Source: Rhinopithecus roxellana
Lineage: Eukaryota > Chordata > Mammalia > Primates > Cercopithecidae
Reading direction: 5' to 3'
Assembly (NCBI RefSeq): GCF_007565055.1
Contig: NC_044561.1
Location: 30,645,483 to 30,709,482 of the forward strand
DNA length: 64,000 nt
A model generated the notes under the pieces. It did not search any database, was not told the DNA's origin, and saw only the letters and a program-made list of their open reading frames with translations. Positions 1 to 11,719 of this stretch are shown piece after piece. The position numbers and the translations under genes are program-made. The first letter of the stretch is position 1; the number at the start of each line of letters is the position of its first letter.

Positions 1-714
1 TTGATTCTTCTTCTATTCTGCCTCTGGGAGAGTCCTTGTTCCTGTAATGGTTTTTCTGAACCTCTCCCCTGCTCCCATTCCTTGTCAAAGAACACAGGGA
101 ATCAAAGAATGCCAGCCAGAAATGATTCAAAACTTCATTTGTTTATTTACAAATAAAAGAAATGGAGGCACAAAGAGGTCTTCACTGTTTCATATCAATT
201 TTTAAAATAATTTCTATCCTGAAGCATGCTGGCTCCGTAAAAGGGACTGTTTTTAGCACATTAAACCTCTTCAAACCACTATGTCGGTTTATTCAACCTC
301 ATACTTTGTAAAAGTACAGAAGTCATTTACAAATATGGCTTTAATAATGAATCAAATGGCTGTTTCTAAAATTAAAACTACTCCTTGTAGCTAGATAGAC
401 AGCAAACTCCGTGTTCTAGCAAACTCCTGGTTCTCCTGTAAGTCATTTAGGGAGTGCTACCTTTGCTCAGTGAAGAATTAAGACAAAGAAAGCCCTGAGT
501 ATGTTTCCCACATTCCCAAGCTCAAGAAAGTACAACCCATGCTGAACAAGTTGTGTAGGTGTGTGTTTATGAACTGCCCTGAGATTCACTCTACTTACAG
601 ATTGCTGTAATGCTTCTTGCAGAGAGCCTGGAATGTATCCTCTGTGTGCACAGACACTAGTCTGAAATCACTCAAACCATGCTTCCTCCAGCAAGAGACA
701 CTTTTCTCCAGTGA
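1..714. other. Unique sequence, nothing recognised
   Basis: I see no repeat family, exon or simple repeat here. Reading frames are short and closed on both strands. Confidence 0.5.
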
Positions 715-1175
715 CTATGATGGATATTCTCTGTTTGCCCCTCCAGATTCACTCTTCACCAGCCTCTAACCTCCGTGGACTTTTAGGAGTTGCATCAAAA
801 GTTTCTCTTGCCTTCTGGCTTCATATTGCTTTGGGCCAGTGCAAGGCAACATCGGATTGGATGGCAGGAACAGCTAGTGGCTTTGAGCTCCTTGACTCCC
901 CTTCTACTGATTTCATGTAAGATGTTGTGGCTGAGTTCCTCCGCCAAGGGTCCTAGCTCATTTTGGGTGCCTCTCTCCTAAAGCTGCAGATGTCTCAGTG
1001 CTTCCTCTTCTTGACACTTTAACCCCAGGATTGATACATTGCCGGTGGCTTACAGCTGTTGCTAACTCTCAGTTATATCCCTTGTCTTCCCCTTCACCTG
1101 TTGCACGCTTATCACCTTCTCCAAATACTCTTACAGTCACCTTCTATGAATGTGCTATTGGCTCTCTGCCAGAAT
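715..1175 (+). repeat. Ancient interspersed repeat, family not assigned
   Basis: The stretch has the look of an old dispersed repeat: a C/T-rich body, a segment resembling a common repeat phrase around GGGCCAGTGCAAGGCAACATC, and a tail ending CTCTCTGCCAGAATGCTGA that resembles the end of LTR-like repeats. Two overlapping short open frames (69 and 63 codons) lie inside and look accidental. I cannot name the family; a repeat-library comparison would settle it. Confidence 0.4.
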
Positions 1176-1438
1176 GCTGAACTAGACAGAGGCTGGATGC
1201 AATTGGGCTGAAATATCTCTTGACAAAACCAAAAAATAATGAAGATAACGTAAGTGTGCAGCTTAGTTGATGCATCAGATATTTTCCATAATCATTTCAG
1301 TTAGGTTTTCTGTAATATGCCATTTTAATAATGTGATATATGCATTGTTTCTGAACATTTATTTATTTGTTTTGCTTATTTTTCTATTAGTTACCAGAGC
1401 ATAGGCACTTGGTGAATATGCTTGGTAAATAAATATTG

Positions 1439-1454
1439 ACACACACACACACAC
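1439..1454 (+). repeat. (AC)8 microsatellite
   Basis: Eight uninterrupted AC units, too short to be strongly polymorphic. Confidence 0.9.
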
Positions 1455-1572
1455 TTTACATTATTATGTGCTATGAAATATGCCAGAAATAGATGAGACC
1501 TGGTCCTTGCTTTTAATGATTTTCAATTTAGATAAAAGGGATATAACATATACTGGTGGATATTGAACTGTT

Positions 1573-1825
1573 CAAGAGCCTGATTATGAACATTCTAGAC
1601 CTTTAAATCTCCGCTTCATATCTAAGTATGTGTAAGAATTGGGAAAATTGCACAGCTTCTCTTAGCATCAGTTTTCTTGTCTGTAAAATGAGATTGGTTA
1701 TGTCTACTTCACTGGGCTTTTGAAAAGATTGGTTGAGCTTGTATATGAAAAGGATTAGCAAAGTGCTTGGGAATGTGGTTAATACTTATGAAAAGTTAAC
1801 TGCCATTATTAATGTTACCATTGCT
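1573..1825 (+). repeat. MIR SINE
   Basis: Diverged MIR in sense orientation. The phrases CAGTTTTCTTGTCTGTAAAA and the following transition to GGATTAGCAAAGTGCTTGGG match the MIR core and 3' part. MIR is an ancient tRNA-derived SINE mobilised by L2. Confidence 0.75.
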
Positions 1826-1959
1826 TCATTTGCACGTAATTATTTGAGATTCAAAAGTAAATTTGGATTTTTAAAATTTTCGTAGTAATTCTAAGTAGTA
1901 ACTCCTGTCAACATTATGCTCATTTTTGAGTTGAGAGAATTTAGGTGAGAGAATAAATT

Positions 1960-1990
1960 ATATAACCAGGTTCATATAACCTGGTTATAT
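1960..1990. repeat. Perfect 13-bp hairpin, 5-nt loop
   Basis: ATATAACCAGGTT at 1960-1972 is followed after CATAT by its exact reverse complement at 1978-1990. A further partial copy (ATATAACCATAT) follows around 2001-2012. Confidence 0.85.
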
Positions 1991-2943
1991 GATATATATG
2001 ATATAACCATATCAAGTTTGTGACTAAACCAAGAAGGTGGGATTTTTTGGACAATTTTTATCCTAAAAATATAATAATGACTTCAAAAAATGTCACAAAG
2101 TATATTACAGGTTATATAAATTCTTAGAAAGTTATGCATTTATAGTATCTGAGTTTCTGCACTCTGGAAGAAAATATAAAACATTGAAATGGTTTCATTA
2201 AATCAACTTTGTGGCAACAAGTTTATAGAAAACTCTTGCTATACACAATAAAGTCACACCTAAAAATGTGAATGTACAACAAAAAAGACATGGTTCATTT
2301 GAAACTGGTATTAAATTCACATCAGAGCGATTCCACTGATTAAGTTATACATTGTTCAGTTCATTCTTTATGTTTTTTATAAAAAAAGGTTCTCCACAGC
2401 TCAGAAATGTGAATCCCACTTTAGAAGGTATTTCATTTTTACAAAAGCTAATTTAGTGGGACGGTAGTTGTGAAGCCATTTGGAAATAAAATAACTTTGA
2501 ATAAGGAGGTTTAATTCTAGCTATTCAGAGTTTCTACTGACATGGTATCCTGTGATAACAGATATCATCAGGCAAGGAATAGATGCTGCTTCCTTAATCC
2601 GTCAAGAAACTTTTATGTTGTTAATTATGTTTCAGTTTTACTCCATGTCTCATGTAAGTCATATTTTGAAGAAGCACATATTGTACCTCTCTTCTGTGGA
2701 AGGCATTGGCTACTAAAGATTCTCAGAGAGGCATGTTGACCAAAGTCACCCAGAGAGAGTTAGGGAAGACACAAATCAACTCCCAGAACTATTTCAACAG
2801 AATAATCCCACATATTTTTATAAATTAACAAAATACAGCAATTTCATTCATGAGTTAGCATAAGAAATCTGAAATACATAAAATATCTGAGTTCAAATTA
2901 CTAAATACTTTTACTTCCCAGAGTTACAAGAAATAATAAAATT
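1991..2943. other. AT-rich unique sequence
   Basis: I see no repeat family or gene. The 65-codon frame at 2542-2739 has no recognisable similarity. Confidence 0.5.
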
Positions 2944-3273
2944 TGCTCAGGCGCAGTGGCTTACGCCTGTAATCCCAGCACTTTGGGAGGCCGAGACAGG
3001 CGGATCACGAGGTCAGGAGATCGAGACCATCCTGGCTAACACAGTGAAACCCCGTCTCTACTAAAAACACACACACAAAAATTAGCCGGGCGAGGTGGCG
3101 GGCGCCTGTAGTCCCAGCTACTCTACTCGGGAGGCTGAGGCAGCAGAATGGCGTAAACCCGGGAGGCGGAGCTTGCAGTGAGCGGAGATCACACCATTGC
3201 ACTCCAGCCTGGGCGACAGAGCGAGACTCTGTCTCAAAAACAAACAAACAAACAAAAAAACACACAACAAAAA
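2944..3273 (+). repeat. AluY SINE
   Basis: Full-length Alu in sense orientation with a tail mixing A, CAAA and CACA. The text GGATCACGAGGTCAGGAGAT, the GGCGGGCGCCTGTAGTCCC second arm and GGCGGAGCTTGCAGTGAGC are AluY-type diagnostic positions. The second arm carries a small duplication (CTACTCTACTCGGG). AluY implies a catarrhine genome. Confidence 0.93.
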
Positions 3274-3730
3274 GAGGTAAGTTCTCTACTACAAGCTTAT
3301 TATAACTGGCACAACATACATTAAGTTCATATAAAGTTGTTCCCTTATTAATTCGTTTCTAACTTCAATTACTTCTTGTAAGTACTTTAGTGATTTATTC
3401 CATCATATTAGAGTTTCTTTAAAATCATATCAGCATATTCATGATTCTTGGTTTATGTCTTCCTCTTATTCCTTAATTTTCCATTTCTGATGATTTTTGT
3501 AGTTGAATTGCATATTATTGCTATTTCCATGTAAGACATTAAAACACTAAAGTATATGTAATATTCTTGTATGTGGATTTTAATCATCTTTATCTAGTTG
3601 CCTGTGCCAAAGTTTTATTTTTTTGTTTGTTTTTAATTTTGGTTTCTCTTATTTTAACATTTCAGTCCTTTTTGCTCCCTCCATCACTTTTTTTTTTGGT
3701 AATCAAATTCTTAATCTCTCAATACTGCAT
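3274..3730. other. AT-rich unique sequence
   Basis: Nothing recognised between the AluY and the inverted repeat that follows. Confidence 0.5.
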
Positions 3731-3792
3731 CATTCTCATATTATAAGTAGATGAGATTCAGATACGAATCTCATCTACTTATAATACGAATG
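3731..3792. repeat. Perfect 21-bp inverted repeat, 6-nt loop
   Basis: Positions 3739-3759 and 3766-3786 are exact reverse complements around the loop AGATAC. After a small internal loop the pairing resumes for five more bases (CATTC 3731-3735 with GAATG 3788-3792). It does not resemble a known transposon end. Confidence 0.9.
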
Positions 3793-3992
3793 AAGGAACA
3801 TTACACTCTATATAGCAGGAATAGGCTGATTTTTTATAACCTCATGTTTTTTATATATATTTAATTTTATCTGGAAGATTTCTGCACTGTTATTTCAAAC
3901 CCAGTATACAGTAAAAATTTAATTGTTTAATGCAGTGAAAAATGGTGGGACCAGAGTAGCTTTATATTCTAAACCAATAAAATACTCCTGCT

Positions 3993-4041
3993 ATTTCTCT
4001 CTCTCTCTCTGTATGTGTGTGTGTGTGTATGTGTGTGTGTG
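3993..4041 (+). repeat. (CT)n then (TG)n low complexity
   Basis: A short CT run passes into an interrupted TG run. Confidence 0.85.
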
Positions 4042-4084
4042 GTTTGAGTGCTTTTCACTGATTTATTAACTTACAGTGTCCAGA

Positions 4085-4179
4085 CAGTAAGCCAGGCTCT
4101 GAGGGCTACTTGGTAGAAAGGTAGACAAGATTCTTGATTCCTACCTGCAAGGATGCTGCTGGGAAAGATCAACTAGAAC

Positions 4180-4220
<41 letters not shown>

Positions 4221-4500
4221 TAGAGTTAAATGCTATGAAATAAACACATGAAATTCATAGAGACCGGATAAGCCAGTTATGGAGGGAGAGGAGGAAACCA
4301 ACTTAATATAACATGGCCAAGGAGGTGCCACTTACGTGACACACTATGGAGACAACCAGGTGAAAAGGGCAAGGTGGATGCTTTAGAGAATGATATATGC
4401 ACAGGCTCAAGGCAGAGAAAAGCTCTTGGCATGCTTGGACAACTGGAAGAAGGCCAGTGTGGCAAGGAACAGGCATGAGGTGGGCAGGAACTGGATCAAG
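4085..4500 (-). repeat. L2 LINE 3' end fragment
   Basis: Read on the minus strand this is the L2 3' region. On the plus strand the recognisable phrases are GGTAGACAAGATTCTTGATTCC (near-end region) and GGAAGAAGGCCAGTGTGGCAAGG. The (AC)n run at 4182-4218 sits inside it. Confidence 0.7.
4182..4218 (+). repeat. (AC)18 microsatellite
   Basis: An uninterrupted AC dinucleotide run of about 37 bases, long enough to be length-polymorphic. Confidence 0.95.
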
Positions 4501-4843
4501 TTAGACCCCCTCATCCAGCGGTCGACTTTCCAGGGCATGAATCAATACCAGTAGACATAAGAATATCTGTTTCCAGATTCTCCACTTCTATATTTACTCT
4601 TTTCTAAAAGCAATCCCACTGCGAATGCACCTGTGCTCTGCTGGGTCGCTTTTCCCACCTCTTTCATAATTGTCCTTTTCCCATTTATTGAAAGAAAGCA
4701 CTCCTGCCACCCACATTAGATCTTGCTTTTGTGCAGTGCCTCAGGCCATAAGTCACAGTGCCCCTGATGAAGAATCTTGAAGCAAAGCAAGATGGACCAA
4801 AGAAATTTTGATTTCTTCTACTCAGTGAAACATTTATGACAGG

Positions 4844-4844
<1 letters not shown>

Positions 4845-4892
<48 letters not shown>
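4845..4892 (+). repeat. (TATC)12 tetranucleotide STR
   Basis: Twelve uninterrupted TATC units (GATA on the minus strand) are followed to about 4975 by degenerate ATCT/ATCC units, the usual halo of an ageing tetranucleotide repeat. Confidence 0.97.
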
Positions 4893-4975
4893 ATCTTTCT
4901 ATCATCCATCTATCCCTCCATTCATCACCATTTATCTATCATCAATCCATTAATCTGTCCATTTACCACTCATCT

Positions 4976-6697
4976 ATGAGTTCATCTTTCCCTATATAAT
5001 GCAGAGTTAGAATTAAAAATAATATCTTAGTTAGGGAGGCATATTCAAGTGTGTGTGTGTTTTAAAGAAATCATATATTTTCTTTTTTAACAGAAATTAG
5101 GTCTGTTTTGTCTGAATGATTTGACAAGGAAGACGTGTTAAAAAGTGAAAAACATGTTTTTGGTTTCACTGATTTAACTAAAATACATAAAGCATGTATA
5201 TAAGATGAAATATATCAGAAATTACATATTTTGAGAACATTTCAACTATACAGTGAAAAATGTAAATACTGGCTTAAAATATGTGGGGGTAGGACCTAGG
5301 ATTTTACAATTATTTTGGGGACAAGTTAGAAAAAAATGCTTAGAGACCACTGCCCTCAATAATGACAGACCAATCGGGTTTTATACTCACTTCAATGGAA
5401 AGCATTTAAAGAGTTTTAGATTGAAGAAGAGAACATTTCAATGTAAATGCTTTGCCCATAGTAGGCTTACAGCAAATCACTGTGGGATTAAACTGTGTCA
5501 TTTCTTATGATCCTTCTCCTAACATCTGAATAAAAATGAAAATAAAAATAAAATAATAACAAAATAAATAAAAATAAAAGCACAGCATAAATTGTTATGC
5601 TTAAAATGTCAGTGATGCAGAGATTGGCATTCCTTTCTCCCTAATGCCATAGTAAAATGGCAGCAGAAATAGTAAATACCACCGTGCAAAACTGACCAAG
5701 AAGTGAGACATCCTTAATTATTCATTTCTCTCAATTTCAGTTACAGGGCTTCGTACCTCATCAAGTTAAAGTAAAAAACATATTTTAACATTGCTCGCTT
5801 TTGCGGTGCCTGGTTTTTGTGAAAAATAAATGGCAAATTACCAAAAAACTATTTCTCCCTATCTTATTTTAAAATCCTGTCTTCATTTTGAGAGTATTTA
5901 GGTGTGCAAGCACAGGCAAGCCAAGTGATATACTGAAAATAAAATGTCTTAAATCTTGATTAGTTTGAACATAATGAGAAAACATCAGAAGCATGTTGAT
6001 TTTGAGAAAAACACACAAACGTCATTACTTTTTCTAGAGAGAATTGAGATTGTGATGTCTAATACCAGCTCAGTTTGTAGAATCTGTGTGTGCATTTGTA
6101 TCTATAATGTTATATGTAAGATATATTCATATATGTTTTATGTTATGAGTAAACAAATCTCTGTGAATACAGAAGTGTTATCCTCCTTTTAGTATGCCAC
6201 TGCCTGCAATTATATCTAGTCATTTTACAAGGCTGCAAACCAGGAACATCGGGTTTACATGTATTAAACCCAGTGATACTTAAGGCTTGAAATCTTAATC
6301 CACTTTGGCTTTCTGAAGTGGAGACAGAGTTCTTACAAGAGATTTAGTCACAATAAGATGAATTACTATCAAGAGAATTGTTTGTTGCTTTGCCTCTACG
6401 TAGTTGCTGTAGCTATTGTATTGTTTTTATTAAATAGACTCTTTTATATTATAGATTTCTTTCCCTCCCTCCAACCCCCTTTGAGTTAAATGTTTATGGA
6501 TGGAAATTTAGAAGGTGCTATCCTCTATTTTAAAAGTAAGTATAAGGATATTAAATGACTTGCTACATAGATTTCTTGACGCATTAATCTAGGTTATTAA
6601 CTTTCCTTATTTATGCTGCTGCTTTTAAAGTTTTTTTTACAGAAGGAGGTTATTCTCTGGCTCCCACTTTGAGTTGTAATAGCAAAAACAACACCAA
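4976..6697. other. AT-rich unique sequence with an A-rich patch
   Basis: No family recognised. Positions 5533-5579 are an A-rich patch built of AAAAT/AAATAA units. The frames at 5253-5510 and 5956-6192 have no recognisable motifs. Confidence 0.5.
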
Positions 6698-6800
6698 AAA
6701 AAAGCTATCATTTATTTAGTGTCTATTCTGTGCCCAGGAGTGTATGACTTTGCATAAATAATCTCATTTCATTCTTACAACATTATAATATGGATATTAA
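6698..6800 (-). repeat. MIR SINE fragment
   Basis: On the plus strand CATTTATTTAGTGTCTATTC and TAATCTCATTTCATTCTTAC are the reverse complement of the MIR 3' half. Confidence 0.7.
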
Positions 6801-7179
6801 TATACTGATACTTATTTTTCCAATCTTAAACGTTACTTTTCTGTGTAAATTTCAGTTTCCTAGGCATTCTGTAAAATTTTCTAAGTACTGCATTCATAGT
6901 AATGTTTCAAAGAAAATAAACTAGACAACTAAAAGAAAATTGCAATAATAAACGTAGGAAATATAAGAACATATGTATTAACTCAATTTGTAGTTCACCT
7001 TGGCGTTTTACAGAGTCGTTTTTGACTTTGTTAAAATTATTTTTCCGTTTAGACTATTAAGGTGTGGGCTTGGAATATATCATGATGTTTTAATGAGTGT
7101 TTTCATTCTCTGTGAAAAGAGTAAGACATGCTAGAACGTTGAAAAATAATTTTCAGGATTCACAGATAGAGGGGCTCTG

Positions 7180-7375
7180 GATTAAACCACAATTTTGTGC
7201 TAGGTGTTTGGGCTGGGCACTTCATATATATGACACATTTAATTGTCACAGAGCCACTGGGGATAACACTATTGCATTTCAGAAAGGTTAAGTAACTTGC
7301 TTATAAGCTTATATGGAACTGCACCATGATTTAAACTTAGGCAGAGCCTCAGATCCTGTGGTGGTGACATTTGTT
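7180..7375 (-). repeat. MIR SINE
   Basis: GTGCTAGGTGTTTGGGCTGG, then AAAGGTTAAGTAACTTGC and a decayed GCAGAGCC segment, match the reverse complement of MIR across its core. Confidence 0.8.
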
Positions 7376-7564
7376 TTTATTGCTGTTGCTGTTAACTTTA
7401 CATCACAACATGTTCCAGCAGTAAACACTGTCATAGGACAGCAGTACTCACACACCAGCCATTCTGAAATCCAGAGAAATTGTTCACTTCAGAGTTAGTG
7501 TTTGAAACTAGACTACCAGGGCAGTATATACGAAAATATACTAAAGCGTTGTTCCTATTACATC

Positions 7565-7610
7565 ATACACACTCATTAAATAATTGGTGAACGATTGGAT
7601 GAATGAATTA
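7565..7610 (+). repeat. L2 3' terminus fragment
   Basis: The ATTAAATAATTGGTGAACGA and GATGAATGAATTAATG text resembles the L2 terminus of NAATAAATATTTGTTGAATGAATGA type. It is short, so the call is weak. Confidence 0.4.
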
Positions 7611-7794
7611 ATGATTTAGTTATATCAAATTTAAATTTAACCACTAGCTGGTTTGTGTACATTTACAGTAACTGTGAATCTTATTTGCTTACAAGGTCTG
7701 GTTGAATATGCCACATCAAGTTCTAGTGTATTCAGTCAACTCTGTGTACTGGACACAGGTAGGCTGATCCTCTATGGTTGCACATAAGGAAGGA

Positions 7795-7795
<1 letters not shown>

Positions 7796-7831
<36 letters not shown>
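7796..7831 (+). repeat. (TG)17 microsatellite
   Basis: Uninterrupted TG units with no other repeat attached. It is a potential Z-DNA former and probably length-polymorphic. Confidence 0.95.
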
Positions 7832-7832
<1 letters not shown>

Positions 7833-8111
7833 CTGAATTCATGTATATAGCATGGGAAAGAATTTACAGAATAGATGGGTTGAAAACGAGTACATATACA
7901 TGAAGAATTTTCTATCACTAAAGTCTTCATGAATTAATTGACAGTCATCTTTTGATGATACTTTTGGGTGCATCACCTATATTTCTTTAGAAATTAAGTA
8001 AAAACCATATTTCATCCTTTTGCGTTCCCTTACAATAAAAAAATGAATGATTCAAATGAAGGTGGCTTAAAAATCGGGATTTTTATTTATTTGGCAAGTA
8101 ATTTAAAGGTA

Positions 8112-8750
8112 GATGTATCAGTTTGGTTTAATAATGCTGCTGTAACAAAGAACACTTGGATCTCAATGGCTTACAGCCACAAAGGCTTTTTTTTTTTTGC
8201 ACACACAAAACACTCAATACAAATTGACATGGTTTCCTACAATGGGGACTTAAGGATCCAAGCAGATGTAGAATCTATCTCAACATGGCAGGGAAAGGAT
8301 CTCAAAAGGTTCTACCCCAAAGTGACACACATTGTGTTGGACAAAACAAGTAGTATGAGCATACCTGACTTCTGGGGAGATGGGGGCAGAAAAATGCAAT
8401 GCTATCTTGTTCCCAAAAGGCAAGAACATGACCTGTTTGTGAAACAAGTCAATGAATACCATGGTTAGTAGGTCAGGATTGGCATAGCAGCTCAGTCAAG
8501 TCAGGGCTTGAAGTTGGCATTGCTGACATCTTCATTATGACTGCCATTGCCCCACGTCTTCAGTTCTCACATGACTGCCCCATGCAGGAAGGAAATGGAG
8601 GAGGAAGAAATAATTTCTCTTCATGTGCCTTACTTCGGGAGCTTTCTCGGAAGTCCCAGCAGATCTTTCCTTGCACCTTGTCAGCTAGCACTCGTCACAT
8701 AGTGTCCCCTAGAATAATTCCTCTCATGCAGGAATGAAGCTGCTAGGCTT
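8112..8750. repeat. Old LTR-like repeat pieces, unassigned
   Basis: AATGCTGCTGTAACAAAGAA followed by CTCAATGGCTTACAGCCAC resembles the terminal phrase shared by MLT1-like and related repeats read in antisense. Later text, such as GGAAGTCCCAGCAGATCTTTC, is also repeat-like. A 141-codon frame (8043-8468) runs through it by chance. Name and exact limits are not certain. Confidence 0.4.
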
Positions 8751-8758
8751 GGCTTAAA

Positions 8759-8985
8759 TAGTGGTTCTCTACTGGCATTGATTTTGTACTCCCAATGACT
8801 TCCCAGAGGACATTCAACAAGGTGTGGTGGCATTTTTGATTATCACAACTTGAGGACAGGAGCTATTGGCATCTAGAAACAAGAGGCCAGGTATGCTGTT
8901 AAATGTCCTATAGAACACAGGAAAACTCCCCACAATAAAGAATTATCTTACCTAAGCTATCAATAACCAAAATTGAGAAAATGTG
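8759..8985 (+). mobile_element. MER20 hAT-Charlie element, complete
   Basis: A full-length nonautonomous hAT-Charlie fossil of about 220 bp. It begins TAGTGGTTCTC, carries the GAGGACATTCAACAAGGTGT and GGCATCTAGAAACAAGAGGCC blocks and ACAATAAAGAATTATC, and ends in TTGAGAAAATGTG, the decayed terminal repeat. I see no clear 8-bp target duplication. MER20 copies are known in the literature as endometrial enhancers; nothing here shows that this copy is active. Confidence 0.8.
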
Positions 8986-9639
8986 CCTTCAACTAAGCAA
9001 TATTCAGCCCTTGAGCCCAGACACACTGTGCCAGAACAAAATTTGAATACTTTTAGCAAAAGCAAAATATGGAAAGGTTGTTAGGAGTATAATCAGTAGT
9101 GTATATCCTAAGTACTGGATATGTATTTTCATTTGAATGACAGCTATCACCCATAAGTTTTATGTATATGTGTGACTTGAAAAAGAAAATAGAGAAATAA
9201 AGAATAAAATGATATGAAACCCAAGAAAAACCAATTGATATTCAGACTGCCATAAGATTTAATCACTTTTGATGATGCTTTAGTTGAAAGTCAGGGCAGT
9301 TCTACAAATATATATATGTACTAGTGTTTCTTTAACTTAAATCTACTGTTTTCTTATGACATTGTGTATTCTACATATCTCACCTTTTCTACATTGTTGT
9401 AAGGACACTTATATCCTATTCCAGGTCTTTACAATTAGTCTTATATAATGCTTAAGCATAAGAAATGTTAATTTAAATATTATAAATGGTTATTAGATCC
9501 AGGGGCTAGATCTGGAAAAAGCATAAAGTCATGGATACTTTTTCTACCATATACTCTATTAAAAATGCTCTTTCTTCCAACTTACATAAAATTACATAAG
9601 TATATGTAAGTAAAATTTTAAAAACAGAAATACATTGTG
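8986..9639. other. AT-rich unique sequence
   Basis: Nothing recognised. Confidence 0.5.
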
Positions 9640-9860
9640 CTTTAACATGTGCCAAGTGCTTTACAGAGTTATCCATTTTAATTTTCATAATAGTATATCA
9701 AGACAGGTTTTCATTACTTTAATTCATAGATGAGGTGATGAAAACTTGAATGGTGAAGTCACCTTCCACAGTCACACAGCTAGTTAGTGGCAGAGCTGGG
9801 GCTTGAACCCATCTTTCTCTCAAGTACATGTTCTTGCCAAACTGCCATGGTAACACAGGT
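9640..9860 (-). repeat. MIR SINE, nearly complete
   Basis: ACATGTGCCAAGTGCTTTAC, then CACAGTCACACAGCTAGTTA, GTGGCAGAGCTGGGGCTTGA and ACCCATCT form a well-preserved antisense MIR. Confidence 0.9.
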
Positions 9861-10402
9861 GCTTTGGACTGGAATTCAGTGTTGAAAGGACAGGAAAAAT
9901 TGCTTTCATAAAGTAACCTCCATATATGGTATCTTTCTGGCATAAACATATCTTATTAAATGCCTGTGGCACGTATTAAGTATGTCATGTAATGAATATG
10001 TTATTATTAAGTATGTCTTGTAATGAAGAAGGTTATTTCTGGATTCTTATGCCATTGGCTAAGTGAACTTGATATTAATTATTTTGAACAAGCAAGTATA
10101 TTTTAAATGTAAATGTATAGCTGAGTAGCTAACACTTGATATTGCCTAAAATAAAACATTCGGGAATGAACTCTTCACATATCCTCTCTAAGAAAATGTA
10201 TCATTATCATCTTTCCTTTTGCTAGTGGTTTTCAACCAGGTCTCAACCCCTGGAAAAAATGTACCCTGTGAGTCTACAATGAAAAATCATATTGAGATGT
10301 ATTAAAATTCTGGATAAATATTTTTTATCACACTCTCTATATCCAGGGCTTTAGAATAAATATAATTTAATTTACAAAAATAGCGCTATTAATTTCTATA
10401 TA
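9861..10402. other. AT-rich unique sequence
   Basis: Nothing recognised. Confidence 0.5.
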
Positions 10403-10845
10403 CCTTTTATAAGAGTTAAAGAAAGAAGAAAGAAACCCAAAAAGTGGCTCAACAGTCAAAGACACTTTTATTTTAGAGAATAAACCTGAGAGGGGCTTCT
10501 GGCCAATTTTGGTTAGGAGTGCTCTCTCTTCCAGACTAAGAGTATTTATTGATGAGGGAGCTTGGAATGTTTCTGTGTGGGGGAGAAGCTTATGGTGGGG
10601 TTGGAATGTCCCTGGTTGGAGAGGAGGTTATCTTGGGGCTGACACCTGTCTGGCCAGAGGAGAGGTTAGCTAGTGGCTGGCTGGGGAGGGGTTTGGAATA
10701 TTTCTGGTTGGAGATGTTATTTGTAGTTTATGGTCATGCTGACCTTAGCCATTAGGCTGATGCGCTTTGGATTTAGGCAGTTTTTGATCAAGGGGAATTT
10801 ATAATGGCAGTGCTTGTCCAAGATGGCGATGCTCCTGCTTTGTCA
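10403..10845 (-). mobile_element. Probable solo LTR of a class I endogenous retrovirus
   Basis: Read on the minus strand this has LTR organisation. It starts TGACAAAGCAGGAGC at 10845, has repeated C-rich ACATTCCAA-type units, a TATA-like ATAAATACTC, and an AATAAA-type signal (CTAAAATAAAAG) shortly before CTTTGACTG near the 3' side. No coding sequence accompanies it. CCTT on each side (10403-10406 and 10846-10849) could be a 4-bp target duplication, but the left edge is uncertain. Family not named. Confidence 0.55.
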
Positions 10846-10898
10846 CCTTTACCTTAGATTCACCAATTGTTAACATTTTACCATATCCACTTTATCAT

Positions 10899-10952
10899 TT
10901 TCTCTCTCTCTTTCTCTCTGTGTGTATGTGTGTTTGCGTGTATGTGTATTTC
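10899..10952 (+). repeat. (CT)n/(TG)n low complexity
   Basis: TCTCTCTCTTTCTCTCTGTG passes into an interrupted TG/TATG stretch. Confidence 0.8.
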
Positions 10953-11052
10953 TTAGCTGGGGACATCACGCCCCTTTAATTCTAAATACTTTAGTGTTAT
11001 CAAAGATCAAGAACATTCATTTAGTTATCAGAATATAATGATATAAAATCAG

Positions 11053-11428
11053 TGTGTTAATCTATTAGGGCTGCCATAACAAATGACCATAGACCGGGTA
11101 GCTCATAAGCAACAGAAATTATTTCTCTCTGTTCTAGAGGCTGGGAAGTCCAAGATCAAGGCTCAGGCAGAAATTGGTGTCTGGCAAGAGCCCACTTTCT
11201 GGTTCATAGATAGTTATCTTTTCATTGCATCTTCCTATGATGGAGGAGGGAGGGAGTTCTCTAGGGCACCTTTTATGAAGGCACTAATCTCACTCATTAT
11301 GGCACTGCCACCCTAATGGCCTCACCTAAACCCTATTACCTCCAAAAGGCCCCACCTCCCAGTACTGTCCCATTGTAGGTTAGGGTTTCAACATATGAAT
11401 TTTGAGGGATCACATTCAGTCTATAGCA
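11053..11428 (-). mobile_element. MLT1 LTR (MaLR), solo
   Basis: An antisense MLT1 LTR: on the plus strand it opens with the GGGCTGCCATAACAAATGAC phrase, runs through GGCTGGGAAGTCCAAGATCA and CCCCACCTCCCAGTACTG, and closes with CATTCAGTCTATAGCA, the reverse complement of the LTR start. No internal region is present. The bulk of it is duplicated at 12989-13277. Confidence 0.88.
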
Positions 11429-11709
11429 GCCAAAGTATGTAATATTAATATAATGACATCAACTTTATAGGCTTTACTCAAATTTCCTCAGTTATCTCAA
11501 TAACATAGTTTATAGCAATTTTCTCCCAGTCCAGGCTCCCTGGCTGCATAGTGTCACCATACCTCTGAGTCTTCCTCAATCTGAAACAGTTCCTAGGCCT
11601 TCATCATTCATCACAGTACCATTTTGAAGTGTAAAATCAGCTGTTTTGTAGAATATTCTATGTAGACATAATAAACATTTTGACCCTATATTCACAAATA
11701 AATAGTAGT
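11061..11709 (+). repeat. Locally duplicated segment, copy A
   Basis: This 649-bp segment recurs as a direct repeat 1.9 kb downstream (12989-13304) at about 94% identity by my hand count. In copy B, bases equivalent to about 11349-11681 are missing. It covers most of the MLT1 LTR plus following non-LTR sequence, which rules out two independent LTR insertions. Confidence 0.85.
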
Positions 11710-11719
11710 TGATGACACA

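Noticed and set aside
4845..4892. CRISPR-like array
   Set aside because: Uninterrupted four-base units without spacers are a microsatellite.
8043..8468. 141-codon plus frame
   Set aside because: It overlaps an old repeat-like stretch and a T12 run, and no family is recognisable. Chance opening.
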